Assembly: GCA_009782475.1 (NCBI GenBank)
Contig: WRIZ01000008.1
Span: forward strand, 1 to 61,113
Length of the DNA stretch: 61,113 nt
Origin: Oscillospiraceae bacterium
GTDB lineage: Bacteria; Bacillota; Clostridia; Oscillospirales; UBA929
Direction of reading: 5' to 3'
The first letter of the stretch is position 1. Each line of letters begins with the position of its first letter. The translations under genes and the position numbers were made by a program. Under the pieces are notes generated by a model. That model made no database searches. It was not told the DNA's origin and saw only the letters and a list, made by a program, of their open reading frames with translations. This document shows positions 6,316 through 14,138 of this stretch, piece by piece.

Positions 6316-6344
6316 AGTATATAGTATAGTCCCCCGTCTGTCAA
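6316..6344 (-). promoter_or_regulatory. Sigma-A promoter upstream of the flagellin sigma-D promoter
   Basis: On the minus strand TTGACA (6339-6344) and TATACT (6316-6321) are separated by 17 bases. It lies about 50 bases upstream of the sigma-D promoter, so flagellin may have a second, housekeeping-dependent start. Confidence 0.65.
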
Positions 6345-6449
6345 GCGGAAAAAACACAATTTGTTGTGTGCCGCTTCACAAAGCGCGCAATATTGACGCC
6401 GCGGGGGATCGGTGATAAAATATTTTTATGATAAGGAGGCGGTTTGCTG

Positions 6450-7205
6450 ATGAACATTGGAGCGCAGATGTATACGGTGCGGGAGGTTTGCCAAACGTTG
6501 GATTCGTTTGACGCGTCCATGCGGCGTGTTTCCGAAATGGGCTATCACGCTGTGCAGATTTCCGGCGGCGGTGATTTTTCCCCGCAAACAATCCGCGGGA
6601 CAGCCGAAAAATACGGCTTGACGATCCCGCTCACCCACACCGCCCCGCAGCGGATCAAGGACGAAACGGCTTCGGTCATTGAGGCGCACCAAATCATCGG
6701 CGCGGGCTATATCGGCATCGGCATGATGCCGGGCGAATACCACGGCTCGGCGGAGGGCGTCAGCCGTTTCATCGCCGATTTCACCCCGGCGGCGGCACAA
6801 ATCGCCTCGGCGGGCATGAAGCTGATGTACCACAACCATTCCTTCGAGTTTGAGCGGTTTGACGGCATGTCCGTCATCGAGCGTTTGGCGGCGGGTTTCC
6901 CGCCGGAGCTGCTCGGCTTCACGCTGGATACATACTGGGTTGCTCACGCCGGGGGCGACCCGGCGGCATGGCTGCAAAAATTAAAGGGACGGGTCGATAC
7001 CGTCCATTTCAAGGATATGATCATTGTCAAGCAGGAACAGAGGATGGCCGAAATCGGGGAGGGCAACCTCAACTGGGAAGCCGTCATTGCCGCCGCCCGC
7101 GGCAGCGGCGTCAAGTGGGCATTTATCGAGCAGGATGATTGTTATGGTAATGATCCGTTTATTTGCTTGGAGACAAGTTTGCGGAATTTGGAAAGGATGC
7201 TGTAA
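6450..7205 (+). CDS. Sugar phosphate isomerase/epimerase (xylose isomerase-like TIM barrel)
   Basis: The 251-residue protein belongs to the AP-endonuclease-2/xylose-isomerase-like superfamily. Metal-binding motifs are visible: LTHTAP near residue 62, MYHNHSFEFE near residue 127, TLDTYWVAHAGGDP near residue 158, HFKD near residue 183, and a late Glu in AFIEQD. It probably isomerises or dehydrates an inositol- or ketose-type substrate; the exact substrate cannot be told. ATG at 6450 is preferred because AAGGAGG lies 10 bases upstream; TTG at 6444 is a less likely alternative. A family-B repeat begins at the stop codon. Confidence 0.85.
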   Translation: MNIGAQMYTVREVCQTLDSFDASMRRVSEMGYHAVQISGGGDFSPQTIRGTAEKYGLTIPLTHTAPQRIKDETASVIEAHQIIGAGYIGIGMMPGEYHGSAEGVSRFIADFTPAAAQIASAGMKLMYHNHSFEFERFDGMSVIERLAAGFPPELLGFTLDTYWVAHAGGDPAAWLQKLKGRVDTVHFKDMIIVKQEQRMAEIGEGNLNWEAVIAAARGSGVKWAFIEQDDCYGNDPFICLETSLRNLERML

Positions 7206-7345
7206 ACCACCCCGTCCGCTTCGCGGCCACCCCTCCACGGAGGGGAATTGGACGCGCCTCTTCTAATTCCCCTCTGGGGAGGGGTGTCACCCGCAGGTGA
7301 CGGGGTGGTTACTCCCTCGCAGGGTAAAGCGGATGGGGTGGTTCC
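7203..7345. repeat. Palindromic dispersed repeat, family B copy 2
   Basis: The block starts on the TAA stop of the isomerase gene (TAAACCACCCCG) and contains CACCCCTCCACGGAGGGG, CCCCTCTGGGGAGGGG, GTCACCCGCAGGTGAC and CGGGGTGGTT. Outer arms ACCACCCCGTC/GACGGGGTGGT are complementary. It separates the convergent isomerase and chemotaxis genes and could act as a bidirectional terminator-like structure. Confidence 0.8.
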
Positions 7346-7353
7346 CCGTCCCC

Positions 7354-8406
7354 CTACAGCTTAAACTTCCCAATCAGTTCCCGCAGCCGTTCCGACTGGC
7401 CGCTCACTTCGCGGCTGGAATCGGCGGAGTCGGCCGCCGTTTTGCTGTTTTCGCCAACCGCCCGCCGCAGCTGCCCGATCGAAGCGTTGATTTGGGCGAT
7501 GGCGGCGGCCTGACGGTCACTCGACGCGGCGATCTCTTCGGTGAGCCGCGCGCTCTCGCTGACGCTCCCGACGATCTCGTTCAGGCTGGAAGCTGTCTCA
7601 TCGGCCAGACGGCGGCCTTCCCGCGCCCGTTCGGCCGAATCGGCGATCAGGGTTTCCGATTCCCCAGCGGCTTTTTGGCTTTTCGCCGCCAGGCTGCGCA
7701 CCTCCCCGGCCACAACGGCAAACCCTTTTCCGTGCGCCCCGGCGCGGGCGGCTTCGACCGAGGCGTTGAGTGCTAAAATATTGGTTTGGAACGCAATGTC
7801 TTCAATGGCTTTGATGACCTGGCGTATCTTATCGCCCGCCTCGTCAACGCGGCGGACGGCTTCGGTCATCCCGGCCATTTGCCCGCTGCTCTCTTCGGCC
7901 AAAAGCCGGATGGAGTCGGAAAGAGCGGCGGCCTGACGCGCCATTTCCGCGTTTTGGGTCGTCTCTTCATTGATGCCCTCAACGGTGCGGCTCAGTTCGG
8001 TCACAGCCTCAGCCTGCTCCACAGAGCCTTGCGCCAGTGTATGCGCGTCTCCGGCAAGGCGGTTTGACCCTTCCGAAACAAGGGCGGAAGCGGTATTGAT
8101 CTCCACAAACATCCCGTTCAGGCTTTCCACCATACCGGCCAAAGCCTTGCCGATGGTGTCGTCCTTCGACCGTTTGGCAACGGGGGCGGCCAAATCGCCG
8201 GAAGCCACATTTTTCAGCGACGCGATCTTGGTGCGGAACATGGCCAGCATATCGCCGACCGAGCGCGAGAGCTGCCCGACTTCATCTTTGCGCTTGTTCA
8301 GCGTTTTGGTCAGCTTATAGGCGTCGTCGTCAAGGAAGATGTTGCCTGTTTGGGCGATATTCTGTATCACATCGGCTAAAAAAGCCACAGCGGTTTTCCT
8401 TCGCAT
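7354..8406 (-). CDS. Soluble methyl-accepting chemotaxis protein (no sensor domain)
   Basis: The 350-residue protein has the cytoplasmic signalling domain of an MCP, including the hairpin-tip segment with [20 protein letters not shown] followed by [14 protein letters not shown]. The N-terminal 100 residues contain HAMP-like segments ([28 protein letters not shown]) but no transmembrane helix and no periplasmic sensor. It would therefore report on cytoplasmic or membrane-associated cues. It starts 12 bases after the CotH gene ends, with AAGGAG upstream, so the two are probably cotranscribed. It could also be the truncated remains of a membrane MCP; the clean start argues against that. Confidence 0.9.
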   Translation of the reverse strand: MRRKTAVAFLADVIQNIAQTGNIFLDDDAYKLTKTLNKRKDEVGQLSRSVGDMLAMFRTKIASLKNVASGDLAAPVAKRSKDDTIGKALAGMVESLNGMFVEINTASALVSEGSNRLAGDAHTLAQGSVEQAEAVTELSRTVEGINEETTQNAEMARQAAALSDSIRLLAEESSGQMAGMTEAVRRVDEAGDKIRQVIKAIEDIAFQTNILALNASVEAARAGAHGKGFAVVAGEVRSLAAKSQKAAGESETLIADSAERAREGRRLADETASSLNEIVGSVSESARLTEEIAASSDRQAAAIAQINASIGQLRRAVGENSKTAADSADSSREVSGQSERLRELIGKFKL

Positions 8407-8418
8407 ATCCGTCTCCTT

Positions 8419-10695
8419 CTATGATGGAATGATCCTGTCTAAAACCGTCCCCGAGCTGTCGCAGAGATAGAGCATCCGCCCCTTCTTAACATTGAAGCCC
8501 ATGCGGATGAGCATCAGGTCGAGCTGGCTGGAACTCCCTTTCCCCGCCAATTCCAGCGTCCCGTCCGGCGCGGCCGAAGCGGCGGGAATTTCCCAGCGGT
8601 AAGGGTTTTCGAGGTCATTGGTGATGTACAACCCGGCGGTGCCGGTGGTTTCCCTGTTGGGGTTGATCAGCACGCAGCCGTTGCGTTCCCCGTCGGCGTA
8701 AGCGTCCAAAAAAATCAGAGGGGGATACTCTTCCCTTGTGACCAGCTCAACATTGACCAACCCGTTCCGCGCGTCGGCAGCCGAAACGGTGATCTCCGGC
8801 TCGAAAACTTTCACCCCGTTGAGCACCCAATGGTCAAAGACGGTAAATTCCGGCAAAACCGGGCGGAGGGGTACCGTCATGTGTTTGAAATACTGTGACG
8901 AACCACCCTGCTGCGTTCCGATGACCGCTTCCCCGCCGGTAACGGAGACGGTAAACATCTCTTCGCCGAACCCCAAATAATCCCGGAGGGCTTTGAACAT
9001 ATAGGCACCGCGCCCTTTGGCGAAGCGGATCATGTTTCGGTGATTGTCCTGAACGGAGCTGTCGCTGACCCATCCGTCGTACTTAAAGGCATTGATAGCG
9101 GCGTTGATCTCGTGTTGGGACGCGCCGTATAACCTGCCGATGGTTGCTTTGACATTCTCTTCGGTCACGACATTGGCGATCAGGTCGCACACCATCATCG
9201 AAAAGCGGTCGGCAAGTTCGGGGCGTTTCAAGAGGGCTTCGAGCATCGGGCTGTAGCGTTCGTTTCGTTCGTTCATCATTTCCTGAAAGGTGCGTTTGTT
9301 GGGGTCGGACGGGTTTTCATACAGTCCCAGCGTCCAGTCCAAATCGAAGGTCATCATGCGCCAGCGGCCGTCGAGTTCGGGGGGGAGGTTTTCGGTTTGT
9401 TCCCCGGTGTAACGCCAGCGTTTGAGGTTGTTTTGAGGCCAGTCGTGATTGCCCATGATGGTTTCAAAGGCATAATAGAGCAGGAAATCGTCGATGTCCA
9501 TCAACTCTTCCAGCTCGGCGAAGATACGGTCGTTGGTCAGGTCTTTTTCACTGTAACTGTTCAGGTGATAAATGTCTTCCTTGTCTTCCTTCGAGGAACG
9601 CGAGTTGGCCCACCGTTCCGATTTGCCGATAATTTGAAACTCGTTGTCCGGCGCGCCGTATACATCCTGCAAATACTTTCCGTTCATCCGCACCTGAAGC
9701 CAGGCAAAACCGTAATATTCCATATTTCCGTTCCGATCGGTCACAAAGACGGCCGCCGGACGGGCGGGCGTGGCGACACGCAGCCCGGCCTGACGCGCCA
9801 AATCGCACCCGGCTTCATGCCGCAGCATCCCGAAGCCGTGGTCGTTGGCTCCGTTGCGCAAAATGAGCTGATCGAACTTGGTCAGCGGCGTGTCGTATTC
9901 ATCAACAACGGTCTCGCCGGGGAAAAAGTCATAATGAAATTTACCCGCCTCCGGGCTGTATTCCCTCCGCGCGATCATACGGATGGATTTTTGGTTCCGA
10001 TCCCTCGACCAGCCGCCGTGGGCACGGATACCCGCGGCCTGCGATATAACGCGCGTCCCGTCCGGCAGAAAAGCCTCTATGTACGCCGGGCGTTCGCCCT
10101 CCATGCCGCGCCAGTTATAGTTGGCCGGGGCGGGCGGCTGTATATGTACCCCGGGGTTTTGCTTGATGTAATCTGTCCGCGTCTGACCCGGAATAAAGAT
10201 GCCGGTGTTTTTGTCATACAGATTGTCTTTATGGGTGGAGATAACGAAGACCATTGTATCGAACCGGCTGTCAACATTGGCACCTATAATGAAGGTATGC
10301 ACCAGCGTCCGCGACACCTCTTCTCCCAGCACGGCAATGGCTTTCACCGTGATGACCGTCAGGTTCCGTTTGTTCGGAAGGGCAAAGGGGGAAGAATATT
10401 CCGGCGAGGTACTTGTCGGTTCCGATCCGTCTGTGGTATAATGGATTTTAGCGTCGGGATTTGATGCAATAATAGAAACGTCAACGGCCTCGGTGAAAAA
10501 ATGCCCGGTTTCCGAAAGCGTCAGCTGTAGTTTTCCGTTTCCAGCCGGAGCGAAAACATCAACAGCCGGTTCGTCCGAGCCAATCGCGGTTCCAGGCGGC
10601 GGCAGGATCGGCTCTTCGGGGTATATGCTGAGGGCAACCGCCGACGAAACCAGCATCACGGCGGCTAAGGCTAAAATGATCCATTTCCGTTCCAT
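8419..10695 (-). CDS. CotH-family protein kinase, membrane-anchored and extracellular
   Basis: The 758-residue protein starts with an uncleaved signal anchor (MERKWIILALAAVMLVSSAV). A chitobiase-type beta domain follows (IHYTTDGSEPTSTSPEY), then the atypical CotH kinase fold. Likely catalytic segments are IMGNHDWPQNN and the metal-binding MTFDLDWTLGL. CotH proteins phosphorylate secreted or coat proteins. An earlier in-frame ATG would extend into a non-signal sequence; 10695 is chosen for the AAGAGGTG SD and the signal anchor. It is divergent, with a 27-base gap, from the VTC/DUF4956 pair, a known association, and is upstream of the MCP gene. Confidence 0.9.
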   Translation of the reverse strand: MERKWIILALAAVMLVSSAVALSIYPEEPILPPPGTAIGSDEPAVDVFAPAGNGKLQLTLSETGHFFTEAVDVSIIASNPDAKIHYTTDGSEPTSTSPEYSSPFALPNKRNLTVITVKAIAVLGEEVSRTLVHTFIIGANVDSRFDTMVFVISTHKDNLYDKNTGIFIPGQTRTDYIKQNPGVHIQPPAPANYNWRGMEGERPAYIEAFLPDGTRVISQAAGIRAHGGWSRDRNQKSIRMIARREYSPEAGKFHYDFFPGETVVDEYDTPLTKFDQLILRNGANDHGFGMLRHEAGCDLARQAGLRVATPARPAAVFVTDRNGNMEYYGFAWLQVRMNGKYLQDVYGAPDNEFQIIGKSERWANSRSSKEDKEDIYHLNSYSEKDLTNDRIFAELEELMDIDDFLLYYAFETIMGNHDWPQNNLKRWRYTGEQTENLPPELDGRWRMMTFDLDWTLGLYENPSDPNKRTFQEMMNERNERYSPMLEALLKRPELADRFSMMVCDLIANVVTEENVKATIGRLYGASQHEINAAINAFKYDGWVSDSSVQDNHRNMIRFAKGRGAYMFKALRDYLGFGEEMFTVSVTGGEAVIGTQQGGSSQYFKHMTVPLRPVLPEFTVFDHWVLNGVKVFEPEITVSAADARNGLVNVELVTREEYPPLIFLDAYADGERNGCVLINPNRETTGTAGLYITNDLENPYRWEIPAASAAPDGTLELAGKGSSSQLDLMLIRMGFNVKKGRMLYLCDSSGTVLDRIIPS
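10413..10442 (+). promoter_or_regulatory. Possible promoter for the VTC-DUF4956 pair inside the CotH gene
   Basis: TTGTCG and TATAAT are separated by 18 bases on the + strand, within the opposite-strand CotH coding region and 280 bases upstream of the VTC gene. The divergent gap is only 27 bases, so promoters must lie inside genes. Chance occurrence cannot be excluded. Confidence 0.35.
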
Positions 10696-10722
10696 ATTAC
10701 ACCTCTTAGGAGTTTTTGATGT

Positions 10723-11418
10723 ATGAGCACCCTGCAAGAGCAAGTACAATACCGCAATGAGCAGAAATTCTTTATGAATGCCGCCACGGCTGCCGTCTTG
10801 CGGAGCCGGGCGTCGGCCGTTATGCGGCCGGACAGCCACTCGGGCGGGCGTTACATCGTCAACAACCTCTACCTCGATGATCAATACAACTCATTCTACC
10901 ATGAGAAGATGGGCAACCGCTTCAGCCGGGATAAGTACCGCGTCCGATTTTACAACCACGATCTGTCTTTCATCCGTTTTGAGCGCAAGCACAAGGATGG
11001 GGAACACGCTTACAAGCAATCGGTCGCCATGACAAAAGAGGAGTACCACAGCCTCGCAAACGGGGATTTGGCGTTTGCTTTTGAGTCGGAGCACCCGCTA
11101 TGGCAAAAGGTTGCCCTCCTGCACCGTTTGCGGCGGATGCGCCCTACGGCGGCCTATTATTACTCGCGGGAGGCTTACATATATGAACCGGGCAATGTCC
11201 GCGTCACCTTCGACAGCCATCTGCGTCAGGACGCCGTTTCCCCCGAGATCAATCCGGGCGCGCCGCCCGGCGAAGGGGGAATGCTCGAAGTCAAGTTCGA
11301 CCGTTTCCTTCCAACCGTCATCAAGGAACTTCTGCACGGGCTTCCGCTGGTCAGGACTGAAATGAGCAAATACGCCTACTCATTTGAAAGGAGCTATTTT
11401 TTATGCTTGAACAGATAG
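10723..11418 (+). CDS. VTC-domain polyphosphate polymerase-like protein
   Basis: The 231-residue protein has the tunnel-shaped VTC fold: YRNEQKFF near the N-terminus, NLYLDDQYN, KYRVRFYN, IRFERKHKDGEHAYKQSV, and a late EVKFDRFLP segment. The basic and acidic residues of this tunnel bind phosphate and metal in yeast Vtc4. Bacterial members next to CotH and DUF4956 genes are cytoplasmic and may make or bind polyphosphate. It overlaps the DUF4956 gene by 16 bases, so translation is coupled. The SD is AGGAG. Confidence 0.9.
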   Translation: MSTLQEQVQYRNEQKFFMNAATAAVLRSRASAVMRPDSHSGGRYIVNNLYLDDQYNSFYHEKMGNRFSRDKYRVRFYNHDLSFIRFERKHKDGEHAYKQSVAMTKEEYHSLANGDLAFAFESEHPLWQKVALLHRLRRMRPTAAYYYSREAYIYEPGNVRVTFDSHLRQDAVSPEINPGAPPGEGGMLEVKFDRFLPTVIKELLHGLPLVRTEMSKYAYSFERSYFLCLNR

Positions 11419-12122
11419 GGGTTTTCTTCCGAAATTTGGATGCCGAACCCGAAACGGACGGTGTGCTCGGCGAAATCGCGGATGCTGTGAAAAACCAGCC
11501 CAAGGTGGATAGCCTGAATGTTGCCAATATACTCTTTACCTTGAGCATGGCGGCTCTCTGCGGTCTGATGATCTTCCTTGTCTACCGCTACTTCAACAAA
11601 GGCGTGGTATACAGCGTCAACTACAACATCCTTTTGATGATGGTCTGCGTTGTCACGGCGTTTATCATCATCACCATCGGCAACCATCTTGTCCTCTCGC
11701 TCGGCATGGTGGGCGCGTTAAGCATCATCCGTTTCCGCGCCGCCGTGAAAGACCCGCTCGACGTTGGTTTTATCTTTTGGGCGGTGGCCGCCGGTTTGAC
11801 CGCCGGAGCCGGCTTGGAAAAGGTTGCCTTGCTGGGGACGGCGTTCATCGCCGTTCTGTATATCGCAATGACGGTGCTCCGCATTGAGAAACGCAGTTTT
11901 CTGCTCATTGTGCGGTATGCTCCCGAGGCCGAAAGCCCGGTCGGAGCCTCGCTGCTCCCCTTAAAGGCACGGATCAAAAACAAAACGGCGGGCAAGGACT
12001 ATTACGAAGTCACCGCCGAAATCCGCGTCCGCCGCGGGGATACATCGTTTTTGGAGCCGATGCGGCTAATCGCCGGGGTGGACGTCGTGACCCTGGTGGA
12101 ATACACGGGCGACTACGCGTAA
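11403..12122 (+). CDS. DUF4956 integral membrane protein
   Basis: The 239-residue protein has about four membrane helices between residues 40 and 160 and a conserved GALSIIRFRAAVKDPLD segment, followed by a soluble C-terminal domain. This is the DUF4956 family, consistently linked to VTC and CotH genes. A plausible role is the membrane partner of the polyphosphate enzyme, but no activity is established. A good terminator follows at 12156-12190. Confidence 0.9.
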   Translation: MLEQIGVFFRNLDAEPETDGVLGEIADAVKNQPKVDSLNVANILFTLSMAALCGLMIFLVYRYFNKGVVYSVNYNILLMMVCVVTAFIIITIGNHLVLSLGMVGALSIIRFRAAVKDPLDVGFIFWAVAAGLTAGAGLEKVALLGTAFIAVLYIAMTVLRIEKRSFLLIVRYAPEAESPVGASLLPLKARIKNKTAGKDYYEVTAEIRVRRGDTSFLEPMRLIAGVDVVTLVEYTGDYA

Positions 12123-12155
12123 CCCCAGTATACACGAACCGAATGTAAAAAGCAA

Positions 12156-12190
12156 CGTCCGACGGTGGAAACCGCCGGACGATTTTCATA
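12156..12190 (+). terminator. Rho-independent terminator after DUF4956
   Basis: The stem CGTCCGACGGT/ACCGCCGGACG (one A-C mismatch) with a GGAA loop is followed by ATTTTCATATTT. It lies 34 bases after the DUF4956 stop codon. Confidence 0.85.
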
Positions 12191-12200
12191 TTTGCCTGTT

Positions 12201-12293
12201 TCAACCAAACCGCCCGGTCAGCAGCCAAATCAGCGTGATATTGAGGATAAACAAGATCAATAACGAGAGCGTCAGTTTTTTCCTATCTTGCAT
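12201..12293 (-). CDS. 30-residue single-pass membrane peptide
   Basis: The reading frame begins ATGCAAGATAGG and encodes MQDRKK followed by a hydrophobic stretch of about 19 residues (LTLSLLILFILNITLIWLL) and a short TGRFG tail. AAGGGGTGAG stands six bases before the start. It lies alone between the DUF4956 terminator and the flavodoxin-ferredoxin gene, so it could be the last member of the latter operon (50 bases after its stop). Function is unknown; small single-pass peptides of this type are often regulatory subunits or toxins. Confidence 0.55.
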   Translation of the reverse strand: MQDRKKLTLSLLILFILNITLIWLLTGRFG

Positions 12294-12342
12294 CTTCTCA
12301 CCCCTTGTCCCATTATTATATGGGCAAAGGGGGCAAATATGC

Positions 12343-13092
12343 TTACCGGCTGTTGAACGCGATCAAGTCGTCCAATGAGATATGGCTGTTCCGGTAACGC
12401 TCTTTGCCTTTGGTTTTATCCTTCCAGTCAATGGCGGCGGCAGGGCAATGATGGAGGCAGGCAAGGCAGTGTTCGCACTTGTGCAGAAAGCGGGGGTTCC
12501 CGTTTTGCAGTTCAATATTATCGGCGGGGCAGACCTTTTGGCAGGTCGCGCAGCCAGTACACACCGGTGAGACCGTGAAAAACCGGTCGCTGCCCTCCCC
12601 CGGGCAGGTTTTGTTGATCAGCCTGTTTACAAGGGGCAGTGTGCGGCCGCGCTTTTTCTCCCGGCGGCTAACCGCGCCGGAGATGGCATGGTTTTGCGCG
12701 TCTATCGCTTGCCGCAGAGCCTCGCTGTCTTTGGCCGTATACTCCGGAAGATAGTTGGTCACCGATTTGATCCGCTCCGCGTAGTGAAGCCGGACGCCTT
12801 TCTTCCTTAAAATCCGCTTCAACTGCCCGTGCAGGCCGGGAACCGAGCCGCCGCAGGTGACGACGGCGAATATGTAGGCGTCTTTGTCGGTGATTTGCAA
12901 GGCCGATATGAAACGATCAACCATGCGGGGCAATCCCCAAAAGAAACAGGGAAAAACGAAGCCGACGACGCTGTCGTCGCAGACAGCCGCCCCGCCCTTC
13001 ATCGGCAGGACAGTCCCTCCGATCTCCTGTGCGATCGCGTTGGCTGTATACAAGCTGTTGCCGGTGGATGTGAAGCAATAAATGGTCGCCAT
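12343..13092 (-). CDS. EFR1-family flavodoxin-ferredoxin fusion protein
   Basis: The 249-residue redox protein has an N-terminal flavodoxin domain (YCFTSTGNSLYTA at the FMN phosphate loop) and two C-terminal 4Fe-4S motifs: CTGCATCQKVCP near residue 189 and CEHCLACLHHCP near residue 215. It would shuttle electrons in the cytoplasm. The start at 13092 fits the flavodoxin beginning (MATIYCF) and AAGGGGGG upstream. It follows the tail of what appears to be a decayed MerR regulator gene, with a MerR-type promoter at 13211-13241. Confidence 0.88.
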   Translation of the reverse strand: MATIYCFTSTGNSLYTANAIAQEIGGTVLPMKGGAAVCDDSVVGFVFPCFFWGLPRMVDRFISALQITDKDAYIFAVVTCGGSVPGLHGQLKRILRKKGVRLHYAERIKSVTNYLPEYTAKDSEALRQAIDAQNHAISGAVSRREKKRGRTLPLVNRLINKTCPGEGSDRFFTVSPVCTGCATCQKVCPADNIELQNGNPRFLHKCEHCLACLHHCPAAAIDWKDKTKGKERYRNSHISLDDLIAFNSR

Positions 13093-13096
13093 ATCT

Positions 13097-13198
13097 TTAA
13101 CCCCCCTTATTGATTTGGCCGGACTGTATATCGTCAAAAATCTGCTCCATAAACTCGTCGATCTTCTTTTGGTTTCTTTGGTATGTATCAATATCCCC
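13097..13198 (-). pseudogene. C-terminal remnant, probably of a MerR-type regulator
   Basis: An open frame without a usable start encodes about 33 residues (GDIDTYQRNQKKIDEFMEQI and onward), resembling the coiled C-terminal tail of MerR-family regulators. Its stop codon lies four bases before the flavodoxin-ferredoxin start. The expected N-terminal DNA-binding domain is absent, although a MerR-type promoter is retained just upstream. I read this as a deletion of most of an autoregulated merR gene. The family identification of the short tail is uncertain. Confidence 0.45.
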
Positions 13199-13210
13199 CT
13201 ACCTAAGAAC

Positions 13211-13241
13211 AGCATATCATTGGAGCAACCTCCAATGTCAA
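13211..13241 (-). promoter_or_regulatory. MerR-type promoter with 19-bp spacer and operator
   Basis: On the minus strand TTGACA (13236-13241) and TATGCT (13211-13216) are separated by 19 bases. The spacer holds a perfect inverted repeat, ATTGGAG-GTTG-CTCCAAT (13219-13236). A lengthened spacer containing a palindrome is the signature of promoters untwisted by MerR-family activators. It drives the flavodoxin-ferredoxin gene. Confidence 0.8.
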
Positions 13242-13253
13242 GTGTTTTTTATG

Positions 13254-13283
13254 AAAACACCGCCGGAAATCCGGCGGCGTTTC
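13254..13283 (-). terminator. Rho-independent terminator of the 4Fe-4S protein gene
   Basis: On the minus strand the stem CCGCCGG/CCGGCGG with an ATTT loop is followed by TGTTTTC. It lies about 30 bases after the stop codon of the gene at 13311-13931. Confidence 0.8.
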
Positions 13284-13310
13284 GGTTATATGTTCAAGCC
13301 TCTTGCAAAC

Positions 13311-13931
13311 CTACGCGGAGTCTCTTCTATGTAAGGGGCATGAATAATAGCATTCGGTATTGCACCCCTTGCATTTTTCCCGATAAAATAAAAACCGTTC
13401 CTTGCTGATCGACCCTTTGGGGCAGGCGTTGATGCAAATATCGCAATCCTCGCACTCCGCTGCCATAACCGGTTTTTCCCGCCAAGTGCTGTCGTCAAAA
13501 GGCGCGTCTGTCAAAAATACCGTATACTGCACCCAGTTCCCAATCCCCGGCACACTTGTTACGTTGTTTCTGCCATATTCCGCCAATCCGCTCAGCACGG
13601 CAAGTCTTTTGATCGGCAGAGACAGATACAGTTTCGCGGCAAACCCCGCTTCTTTCAAAGCGTTTTTCACATTGACACCCCCGCTTGGGCGCGCGTCGCC
13701 GTCTCCGCGCGGCAGCGCGACAATCAAAACAGAGGTATACTTTTTCGGCATTTCCGACAGCTTCTCAATCCCTTCGATGCTATGCGCAATATTGCCTTTT
13801 TGCTTTTCATGCACGCCGTCTTGACCGTGCAAAACCCGCAGGTCACCCGTCATTGATTTGACCTTTTCAAATGAAACGCATTGCCATTTTGTATAGCCGT
13901 CTTTTTCCAACAATTCTGTTAATTTTTCCAT
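13311..13931 (-). CDS. 4Fe-4S double-cluster protein (QueG-like, short)
   Basis: The 206-residue protein ends in two Cys motifs, CEDCDICINACPKGSI and CKGCNTECYYSCPL. The preceding region (RLAVLSGLAEYGRNNVTSVPG) matches the GRN/GxN segment of the epoxyqueuosine reductase QueG family. It is about half the length of QueG and lacks the cobalamin-binding N-terminal portion, so it is probably a small iron-sulfur redox protein of unknown partner. The start ATG at 13931 has GGAGG ten bases upstream. It is a single gene with its own terminator. Confidence 0.8.
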   Translation of the reverse strand: MEKLTELLEKDGYTKWQCVSFEKVKSMTGDLRVLHGQDGVHEKQKGNIAHSIEGIEKLSEMPKKYTSVLIVALPRGDGDARPSGGVNVKNALKEAGFAAKLYLSLPIKRLAVLSGLAEYGRNNVTSVPGIGNWVQYTVFLTDAPFDDSTWREKPVMAAECEDCDICINACPKGSISKERFLFYREKCKGCNTECYYSCPLHRRDSA

Positions 13932-14036
13932 TTTCCGACCTCCTTCGTTCTTATTAGTATACATACGATAGATGACAGCTGTATGTCATATTTGAAAACG
14001 CCGTTTGTCACGCTCCATGTGCGCCCTCTCCGCTTC

Positions 14037-14117
14037 AAGTCCCCCGAGGGGCTTACCCCCGAGGGACTTTGCGCTGCGGTTTGGATAAATAAGTTCCGAA
14101 GAGCTTATTTTCCAAAC
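14037..14117. other. Two stable hairpins after the coat-protein genes
   Basis: The 174-base stretch 13965-14138 contains no gene that I can support. It holds two hairpins: AAGTCCC/AGGGACTT arms at 14037-14069, with inner CCGAGGGG/CCCCCGAG pairing, and a long stem GTTTGGATAAATAAG/CTTATTTTCCAAAC at 14079-14117 with one bulge. The second lies 21 bases after the coat-gene stop and could end that transcript, although no T tract follows. Confidence 0.5.
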
Positions 14118-14138
14118 ACGGGCGATGGAGCAGCTCTT

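Noticed and set aside
9397-10464. A 355-codon open frame opposite the CotH gene
   Set aside because: It has no protein-like domain and is a by-product of GC-rich codon usage on the minus strand.
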